Source: Micromussa lordhowensis (Eukaryota > Cnidaria > Anthozoa > Scleractinia > Lobophylliidae). From it: DNA of 64,000 nucleotides. The DNA is taken from the NCBI GenBank assembly GCA_964020085.1, contig OZ026602.1, forward strand, positions 25,068,843 through 25,132,842, in the 5' to 3' direction. This document shows positions 55,201 to 64,000 of the stretch, piece by piece (the stretch's first letter is position 1; each line of letters begins with the position of its first letter). The translations under genes were made by a program, and so were the position numbers. The notes beneath the pieces were generated by a model. The model made no database searches. It saw only the letters and a program-made list of their open reading frames with translations, and was not told the DNA's origin.

Positions 55201-58200
55201 CTATCTCCATCAATTACATCTATTTTCTCGTCTGGGCGTTTGTCTTCATCTTGGTGAAGCAAACTCTTATTTCCATCAGTGACCTCTTTTTGTGATTCCT
55301 CTTCACCCTTATCTGATTCATAGTCTTCTACCAGAGTCTGCGAGGCAGCCCCCCCACCAGCAACTCCATCCTTAGGTTCTCTTGTTGCCTTGGAAATTCC
55401 CCACATTGGAGGCATTTCCAGAATTCTGGTGATCTTTCCTGTCCGCTCAAGTTCGTTGATACACTTGATCACACTTTTTTCAGTGGTATTGGTGACATTG
55501 TGGAAAATATCACTCAATGTGCAAGGGTGTGGCATATCTCTGACAGTGTTAAGAATTTGGGTTTCAAGAGTTTCATTCAACAGTGAATGCTCTTTAGTGC
55601 TGTCATCTTGGGTACTACACTGTGGCTTTGACTGGGTCTCCTCTTGGCTAGATTGCATTTCACCAGAGCCTGGTTTTTGTTCTTCCTCCCTTGGTTTAGT
55701 AGGCATTCCCGTGTTGTTACATTCTTTAACATCATCTTCCATTGTTGAGGCACCTGAGAAAAATGACCAGGAAACAGGAAAATATTAGAACTCAGCCATT
55801 CTATTCTGTTCAAACGAAAAAAGTATAAATTTTTTTTGTGGCGATCTTGCCATTTTCGGGGCCAAACACTGCAATTATCATCACTCTGACATGTATCAAT
55901 AGATAGTGAAGGTAGAGGGAGAACATCACATCAACTTGTGCCACGTGTCACAAATTTTGTGGGTTCCTGACAAAATAAAATAATGTAAAAATAAAGTCTG
56001 CAAATATTTACTAAATAAATTTAATAAGATTACAGAATCTCATGGATTTAATTTCATGTAATCTCGTCAATAAACATAATTATTTAACATTCCTTGGCAA
56101 GACTTGGAAGATGGTAACATTTTCCCACCCAGATCTTAGATTAATTTACATATAGCATCCTTACTAATCTTATAAGTAAGTAAGACTGTATTTAAGGAGG
56201 GTAACACTTGACAGTAATAAAACTGATAACTACTGTAAAACTTGTGGCCTTCCAAATAAAATAAAATAAACTAAATAATAATAATAATAAATTTAAATTT
56301 ACAATAGAATATAATTTGCCTACGTACATCGATTGGTAAACTGGTTTAAAATTAGATTACATGAATTAGGGCGTAAGAATTTTATTACATGTATTTAGAA
56401 TTTATTTAAAAAGGGAACACTTAAACGTTTTAGCACTAGAGCTCCATTTGAGGTCCACAGGTTTAAGGTTCTTGGTGTAACATTAGATCAGGACCTCTCA
56501 TTTCATTGCCAGGTTGAAGAGTTATGCAAAAAGTTGGCAAAAGTTATATAATGACTTATCATAAGTCATTATTTAAAATGCCATCATTTAACCTCTATTG
56601 CTTTGCAGCAGTATGATTTGGACCTCTGCAGTAAAGAAAATATTCTGAAAGTTCTGCGTCTTCAAAACATGTTATCGTAATTTGATCAATCTCTTCTCAT
56701 TTGTAGAACCAACTTTACACTAAAACCCTTCAATGAGACAACTGTCAGGGCTCTGTAAATGGGCTGTGCCTGAGAAGAAGCACCTCTGGTTGTTTGGATG
56801 GGAATCTTTGTCTTTAGAAGCAATTTAAAAAAAATAAATAAAAATAGCGTGTCATGATTTTGTGATTCACCAATTATCCGGTTTTGTCTTCTTTTTGCCT
56901 GGTTGTTGGTATACATTTGTTTTCAGCTATTTTCAGTCGTTGGTTGAACATCCATACAATGTATGGTCATAACAGTTAGGCTAGATGTTCTTAAATTCTG
57001 TTAAAGTTGACATAGTCCCTGTCCAGTATTATTGCCTACAATGTGCCAAATTTACTGGAGGAATTTTCCTCCTGTACCATTTAGCCAATCAGAAGCATGA
57101 ATTTCAAATTACAATCAATCAACCAAGGCAAGTAAACCTGCAAGCACAAATAAATTATATTAGCCAGGTCCACCTTTTACTGGCTTCATCAACTAGTTTA
57201 CATCCAACCTCTATATTATCACAACAACTGTGGGGGAAAAGAAAAGGAACAAAGAAATTGCAGGAGGCAAACATTCCTTAGTGTTTGAAGTCCAAATGCC
57301 ATTGCTTCTGTTTTTTGTACTTGTAAATCAGATGATTTATGTTAAAAATATAATTTTTCAAACATTAACCAATAGGTATGTTAGACTAGTACAACTCATG
57401 CAGTTCACTTTAAACAACACATGGCTTGTACATGTACTAAATGCTGCACATAACAGCAAATTAAACACTGCCTTTTTGGTTCACTAGAAAGTCAATGTCA
57501 CAGCAAGAGTTAAAAAAAAACACCATCCATAATTCTAATTGGTGAAAATTGAAGAAAAACCTATTAGTTAAACAATTAACTAACTTCTCCCACTAAAAAC
57601 AGAACAAATTGCACCATAATGATGTCACTTGATGCAGTTTCTTGTCAAGCTTGGGCTCTTGAGTTTTCACTTTCCGAGTTTTTCACTTTCCGAGTTCTGC
57701 TTTTGCAGCTTGAATTGTGGGTGAGTCTTTCATCAGGAATAATGAGTGCTTTATAAATTTCTTACAGTGGTCTTGCGTAAATCAAAAGCACAAAAGTTCA
57801 CTAATCTTAATACATGCAAACTAAAGTTAATGTGGGAGATGCAGTGGTGCAAAATTGGTTAGCGTTATGCAATCTCAATTAACCATTCAAGTTCCAGTGC
57901 TAGCCAGGAGCAGTCTGATGTTCGAGGGGGTGAGCTCTTTTCTCTCACAGTCTCCCCACCCAGGAGTATAACTGGGTACTGGTGAACTTTTAAGCCAATC
58001 TAGCAAAATGCTTTCCAATAAAGGGAAGGAAAAGCATGTAGTGGGTGATAGAATAACATGCCACCCAAGAGAAAATATCACCAACACTCCTAACTACTTC
58101 ATTTTACAGAAACTGAGATCTTGGACAAGTGTGAATTCAAGTGTGAATTCTCCTTTTTGAAACAAACCAAGTACAGTAACTGTTGAAAAATAACACATTG

Positions 58201-59856
58201 TTTTTGATATCAGGTGTCAACTAGCAGATGAAACAGGCATGACCATGAGCGTATCACACTCTGAAATGACTGCAGAAAATAATGCATTATAAGAATGAAA
58301 CAAAAGGATTCAAGTTTCTTAAGTTTGTAACATTTGGTCCAGTCATCCTAGATAAGCACAATTGTTGGCAAATGGAACACATAATCTTGCTTGGCTGCCC
58401 AGTCATATACATGTGTACACCTATCAATGTTAAGCCCTAGGGTTGGGGGGGGGGGGGGCTACCCATGGGAAATTGACTTGGTGCTGCCCCAGGGTTGGGA
58501 ATTTGACGTGGCCAACATCTTGGAAGATGGAGAGAGCCTGGAAATGAGTCTCCCCCATCTTGGCAATACCCAGACATCACCATGTGCAAAAGATGAAAAG
58601 AACCAAAAGGGTGTCACTTCAAAAGCAACTACATATAAGACCAGGAACCAAGGAGGGTTGGAATGAAAAAACAGAGGTTGTTACCGGTACTGTATTTTCA
58701 GTGCAGTTTAAAACTCATGTTAGATTTGAGGTATATATGTATCTTCAAATTATATTACTAGGTTAAATAGAATGGCTTGTGAACAGGTGTGCCAAATCTG
58801 AAAAAGAGAAGATCCAGATGGTGACAAAGAGCAGATTCTTTGGATCCAATGTGACACATGTTCCATGTGGTACCACCAAGCTTGTATAACATTGATAGAT
58901 GCATTAGTTTCAACTGTTGTTGACTTGAACAGTGCAGCAAAAACAATTGAACCAAAAATTCTAGATTAAATTTCCTGTGAGCAAAAAAGAAATCGATCCA
59001 AATGACAAAACAACTCTAGACCCGGTTCCAAAAAAATTTAGAAACCTTTACCACCATTGATTTGTGAGGAAAGTTAGCTTCCAATTGAGAATTTTAAAAG
59101 AGTGAGCTACATGTAAGAGGTGGAGAAAAAGGGCATCTGGGAGTGATTTGATCCCTGTGTCAAAATTTTCTTCATCACTGTAGAAATCATTTCCGTGACT
59201 GCAAACCTACGTGAAACACATGTAGCTTTTCGCATGCGTGGCCAATATGGAAAACTGTAAACTTCTTCACTAATTTAACATCATGATGTTGGTAGAAGCA
59301 GTGGCAAACATAATGTTGCAGTTTTACTTTCAATGGACAAGTTTGAGCAAATGAAAAGATTGAGACACAATCAATTAAACAAATGCACAACTAGTTGCTG
59401 CAATTTCTCTTAAATATTTCGAGAATGGCTGGAAAGTCATCCCTTGTTAGAAATGGGGCAGTTTATCGTGATCTGTATAAATGCGCTTACTTCCGTAAAA
59501 GTTACAGAATGATATACTCACAGTTTTTCTTTTTAGCAAAAGTCAGCCGAGAGAAACATTCTAACACAACTGGCAAACTCTCAGGGCCTTGAAGAGCCAT
59601 GGCAAACCCTTCCGAATTGCTTCCCTTGCAGTTTCACAAGCCCCTGTCGAACGAACATGTGGCGAGATCGAAAGCGAAACTGCTTACACGTGACAAATTA
59701 TTAACAAATTCCCCCGGAAGCTGATGAGCCTTTCAGTTTCAAGGAAAGCTTTTGAATAACGCAATTTAACATGTCACTCACGCCTGTAACACATCATTAA
59801 CGCATTATTTTTCTGGTTTGCAAAGCTTTATACCTACCGTCATTTTCCATCGACAT
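52278..59856 (-). CDS. ADAR: Double-stranded RNA adenosine deaminase (ADAR1-like)
   Basis: Two coding exons: 59856-59838 (MSMEND) and 55753-52278, in phase, giving 1164 residues. The main exon is a single 3.5-kb reading frame. Numbering from the ATG at 55742: a Z-alpha-like winged helix at 58-116 (ends PPMWGI), a proline/serine-rich linker, a second one at ~508-568 (DINPTLYKLQ, PPTWKV), one dsRNA-binding domain at ~678-741 (ARNMKDARREAADVALRTLL), and a deaminase domain from ~773 to the end. The zinc and catalytic residues are present: HAE in NDSHAEIVARR (~844), PCGD (~895) and SCSDKICRWN (~966). In the family it deaminates adenosine to inosine in dsRNA. The Z-domain arrangement resembles vertebrate ADAR1 p150, but only one dsRBD is present. 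Starting at the internal ATG (55742) would lose only ten residues. ADAR is divergent from the kinesin gene. Confidence 0.95.
56165..56720. mobile_element. LINE fragments in the ADAR intron
   Basis: At 56165-56265 a minus-strand LINE 3' tail (CTGTATTTAAGGAGGGTAAC, CTTGTGGCCTTCC) is related to 7884. At 56455-56545 the plus strand reads VHRFKVLGVTLDQDLSFHCQ, and around 56608-56680 LCSKENILKVLRLQNMLS; both are reverse-transcriptase pieces (LGVTLD and the KVLRLQK-like motif). All are broken. Confidence 0.65.
57000..59837. other. Rest of the ADAR intron
   Basis: A G-run sits at ~58445-58457. No further exon is needed to keep the ADAR phase, and none is recognised. An alternative first exon cannot be excluded. 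Confidence 0.4.
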
Positions 59857-60312
59857 ATCGGCGGGTTTCAGCTGGCTGCTTCTGGGTAAACAGAAGTCCC
59901 ACTCTAGGGTTTTCCGCTCGTGTTCCCAGACCGACGAGATTCTGCAAGTTCGACGGTTGCCGACGAGATTTAATTTAACTCTTTACATCTGCACAATAAC
60001 TTTTTCACTGACCAGATTAAATAGTACTACACCTTCTAGAGCATCGTTTGAAATTTGGGAGACGATGCATGATTTCCTGAGACGAAAATAAAACATGAAA
60101 AAACAGTAAATCCGAATTTCAATACATCCGCCATGCTTGTAATATTACCCATAATCCTTAGATATGCCATATAGACTACCGCTGAGCACATGAGCCAGCG
60201 AGGGCAAACAACATGGCTGTCAAGAAATTGACCGCCAAATTACTATGGAGAGATTTTTTTGATCGCATTGCGTTGGAAATGGAGATTGCTGAAGTATTCT
60301 TAAGTTGTTAAA
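59857..60312. promoter_or_regulatory. Shared divergent promoter region, ADAR and kinesin
   Basis: Only 456 bp separate the ADAR ATG (minus) from the kinesin ATG (plus), so both 5' UTRs and core promoters must lie here or overlap. No TATA box is evident on either side. Confidence 0.6.
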
Positions 60313-63300
60313 ATGGGGGAAGTTCCTGTGAAAGTTGCCGTCAGGGTAAGTTTGCACCAGCTGTTTGAACTTTACTGATCTAACAACTTAATTTCTTGTG
60401 GAATTGCTATCAAGACCAAGGTTGTGCAAACTTACAGTTGTGTTTAAAACTTAATTTGTTGTAGCTGTATACCTAGAACACCTTCATTGCCTTAGATTCA
60501 TGTATGTGTCTTAAATCAGTCGCTCTTCGTGATTTCATCTTTGGGTCGTCCTACATGTTTTAGCTTAAAATATCCATACACATACATGTTCCTCCAACAG
60601 AACTGAGAATTTTAGATTCAACCAGCCCTGCTCCCTAGATATTCTAGTTCACTTTCTTTTAAAAATGACATCTTAAACCCTGGCCCTTTCGCGTATGGAT
60701 ACTTTATGGAATGAATGACTGATACATTTATTATGTACATGTATCCCTTGGCAATTATCCAATCAAGTTTGCTCATTGGTTGATAACCTGCCACTTAAAG
60801 AAATTTGATTTGGTGATTGGTGATTGGCAGGCTGAATAATTCAGTTTCTATAAACAATACTTTTATTAAATACGATTAAATTATTGGCTCAAACTGTGTG
60901 TAAGCTAATACATGAGTACATATCTGCTCAATCATGCAGATACATGTACATGACATTCCATGTTTGCAATGTGCAGAGATGTCGCAAAGGCTTGAAGCAG
61001 GCGGCTTTATTGTTGGAATCAGGTGGCTGATTTTTCCACCTTTTGCCAAGAGTCCAAAGAACATCCTACGACGTAGTATTAAGACTAGCTAGCCAAGGTG
61101 ATGAAAACGACAGCGATTTTTGACTTATGACAACCCTGAGTGGATAACATTGAAGACCTGTTTTTACCCTCAGGTTCGTCCCTTAGTTGGTCAGGAAAAA
61201 GTCCATAATGTTCCTCAGTGTGTCCACTTCATTCCAGATAAACCTCAGTTAATCCTGGGAAAAGATAGAGGCTTTACATTTGATTATGTATTTTCTCCAA
61301 AAACATCTCAGGTGAGAGGATGATATAAATTAGTACCTTGCTATCCTTTGACCAGCCCTTAATTCAGATACAGTGAAACCTGTATAAAGCGGACACCGTT
61401 GGGACCCTCACTAGTGTCCGCTTAATACAGGGTGTCCGCTCTAAACAGGTTCAGCAATAATAGTTAATTATTAACCCTTTTGTAACACAGTGTAAGATCA
61501 AAGACTGCTCTTAGCATAATGTCCAGACAGTCAATGCATCAATCTGGAATAATCTACTCAGCTTTAAAACGACATCGCTGAACAATGTTAACGGTGTCTA
61601 AGCTGAGCTTTTAGAAGTAAAAAACCCTTGAAGTGTCCGCTTATTGCAGGTTTTGTGCAACAAAATGGCTTAATATTGGTGTCCGCGTCCGCTTAACAGA
61701 GGTGTCCGCTGAACGCAGGTTTATTTTACAGTAAATGTGGGAAGAAAGTTTAGGGACTCAAGCTGGTGTCCTCTTAATAGAGGGTGTCCGCTTAATACGG
61801 GGTCTGCTTAATACAGGTTTCACTGTACTAGCATAAGATGGAATACAATTTACAGACAGTTTTATAAAGTTTTATTACAGCTGCAGATTCATTTTAAAAT
61901 CTGCCAGCTCACAAGACAAACCAGGAGATTTATCATATGGTTTAGAACATTCAAGATCTTATGGTACAACCTCTTGTACACTGTACATGTAATTTCCTGG
62001 TGAAAAGTACAATTTATACATGTAAGTGAACAATTCAAGCTTTCAAGATATTTATATTATTAACTAATATGGGTCAGAAGCTAAGCATGACTTTACATTT
62101 TTTCAACAGCAACAAATTAAAATACATTTGCACAGCTGCAGTTTATAAATTAAAACAAAAAGGAAGCAATTGAATGTATTTCCATTTTGTATTAATTTGA
62201 ATGAAAAATATATATTCATTCTACTACATGTATCAACCATTTCTGAAACTCCTCCCAAAAAAACAAATAGGTGACTTGTAGCTGGTTATTACATTTATCT
62301 TTAGATCAGAAACTAACAATAGATGAACTAAATGACTATTCAAGCATGTAAAGTTGTATTCATTTCTGGGAATTGCTGGACTAAATCTAATGATTATAGA
62401 ATAAATTATGATGCATGTGTACGTGTACATGATTGTATAAAATTAATAAAGTGTACATCACATACCCTAATTACATGTAACTCTACATGTACTTAATAAG
62501 GACAATTAAATTTTGAGTGAAACTTTATTCCCTTTAAAAGAATGGCCAAGAGTACTGTATCAAACAATTTTGGCGCAGTGTTGAAAATTCTTGACAGGCA
62601 AGTAAAATATCTAAAAAAAATGCTTGTGGCATCCAGGGCTTTTTACACCACTTTCCATTCTGGAAAGTAGATTTAAAATTTCACTTGCCATCTCAGAATT
62701 TTACTTTCAAAATGGAGGCTCAACTATGCCCCAATGTCCAAGAAAACCCAAATTCAAATAGATTCATTTCTTCACGGGGTCCTTTACAATACATATCTGT
62801 CAGAATCTAAAATGGCAGATTCAATTGTGCTATACCCCGTCAGTCTATTTTATTGTACCTAGAGCTGCTCAGCTTTCTCCATTACTCCAATATGGTAGCT
62901 CAGTGAATGCTAGAACAGTGTAAACCCATCCTTTTGAAGACAGAAAATTATTGTTCAATGGTTTTTTTTTATTAAATTTATCATTTGATTATTTTGTTAT
63001 AAACACTTTTAAAAGTCTTTTTAGCGCAAAAGTTACTTTCCAGCATACCCAAAATTTACTTCCCAGATCGGGACAGATAATTAAACAGGTTCATTTTCAA
63101 TTTTTTATTTTTATTACAATTTACATGTAATGGCATAGTTTAATGGCATACACTGTATGTACAAAAAAAAAGAAAGAAAGAGAAAAAAAAAGCCATAAGG
63201 ATAATTTGTAAAAGAGTTCCGTGACCCCATATAAAAACAAATCACCTCTTACTTTCCACAAGGTAAATTTACTTTCCAATAGAAAGTGGGTAAGTTTTAG

Positions 63301-64000
63301 TGTCAAGCCCTGGTATCAGCTCATGAATGACCCTCTGTAGTAACACTGAAGGTACTGATATTTAGAGTTATTTATCATTTTACAGGCAGATGTTTATGAG
63401 AGGTGTGTGGAGCCTCTTGTCAAGAGTTGTATGGAGGGATATAATGCCACAGTCTTTGCCTATGGACAAACAGTGAGTGTGTTCAGATACATGTAAAATC
63501 ACCCATTTTAGCCTGACCGAGGCATTATTCTTACTACAGTGTATGCCTTTCAGTAACATTTATTCAGTATGCAAATGTTAATACATGTAGCTTAATATGT
63601 ACGTACGTGCTTGTGGGTTACAAGGCATCATTCTTCCATGCCCTTCATTAACATTACTGTAGATGGACCAGAGTGATTATTTTGGTATTACAACATCCAG
63701 TAGAAAACTGCACCTGAATTGAACATGCAGTTATCAAAAATTACTCTGTATCTAAATTTGACACCGTCTCACTGTTTATAAAAATTTGCATAGTAATCCT
63801 TATCTTAGGCAAATGATCTGTTTGTCTGAAAAAATAGTGATCTTGCTCATTAGCTATGACTAATGATATTATTGTAAGTTGTATATTTTTATATACATGT
63901 AATATTGTTATTGTTATTTTCATTGGACATTTAGAGTTCAGGGAAGACATTCACAATAGGTGGAGCTGACAGTGCTGGTCTTTTGGAAGAGGAGTATGGT
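60313..64000 (+). CDS. KIF27: Kinesin motor, KIF27/KIF7 (kinesin-4) type, 5' exons only
   Basis: Four exons in phase: 60313-60345 ([11 protein letters not shown]), 61174-61311, 63386-63472 and 63935 to the window end; 108 residues visible. Sequence features: VAVRVRPL (first motor strand), [25 protein letters not shown] and P-loop [20 protein letters not shown] with [13 protein letters not shown] matches KIF27 and KIF7 best in memory; these are ciliary/Hedgehog-pathway kinesins. The P-loop reads GQTSSGKT where GQTGSGKT is usual; GxxxxGKT still holds, and the altered Ser falls on the exon 3/4 junction. KIF4 or KIF21 are less likely alternatives. Confidence 0.85.
61371..61825. mobile_element. 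Pogo/mariner-like MITE with TA duplication, kinesin intron 2
   Basis: 455 bp, TA on both sides (61369-61370, 61826-61827), inverted ends CAGTGAAACCTGTAT and its complement. The interior repeats TGTCCGCTTAATACAGG-like units five or more times. CAGTG ends with TA duplication fit pogo/Tigger-type transposition. No transposase is encoded. Confidence 0.8.

Overview
The window looks like nuclear DNA of an anthozoan cnidarian, most likely a stony coral. The genes are intron-rich with GT-AG splice sites and encode animal-only proteins (an ADAR editase, a kinesin-7/27-type motor, an NMDA-type receptor, a Death-domain protein). The AT-rich space between them is full of short inverted-repeat elements, LINE tails, tRNA-derived SINEs and GIY-YIG-bearing Penelope-like fragments. 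Exon joins below were made by eye from splice sites, reading phase and remembered family motifs; no alignment was run.

Layout. 1-1141 (-): 5' part of a group-1/GT4 glycosyltransferase gene that runs off the left edge. 1.7-9 kb: a dense field of non-autonomous DNA transposons and LINE tails. 9192-12156 (-): a four-exon gene joining a nucleoside-phosphorylase/MTAN-type domain to a C-terminal Death domain. 12.8-17 kb: hairpin elements, LINE pieces and a Penelope fragment inserted in a SINE. 18125-28168 (+): a complete 13-exon tRNA methyltransferase DNMT2/TRDMT1 gene. 28-32.7 kb: repeats. 32730-33674 (+): a single-exon class A GPCR. 34-38 kb: Penelope relics and duplicated foldback elements. 40208-50910 (+): a complete 7-exon NMDA-type glutamate receptor. 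52278-59856 (-): ADAR, nearly all in one coding exon of about 3.5 kb. 60313-64000 (+): the first four exons of a KIF27/KIF7-type kinesin, head to head with ADAR and continuing past the right edge.

The genes do not form one pathway. Two themes stand out. The left end holds two enzyme-fold genes of the kind recruited into animal and bacterial innate-immune architectures (GT4 glycosyltransferase; phosphorylase-Death fusion). Two RNA modifiers, a tRNA cytosine methyltransferase and an adenosine deaminase, are also present. The most notable specific points are the phosphorylase-Death fusion with an apparent catalytic Asp-to-Gly change, an ADAR in which the second rather than the first Z-domain keeps the Z-nucleic-acid contact residues, an NMDA-type receptor with altered pore and ligand-site residues, a cysteine cluster in DNMT2, and a recurring stem-loop + GAAACG motif resembling a hammerhead-ribozyme core.
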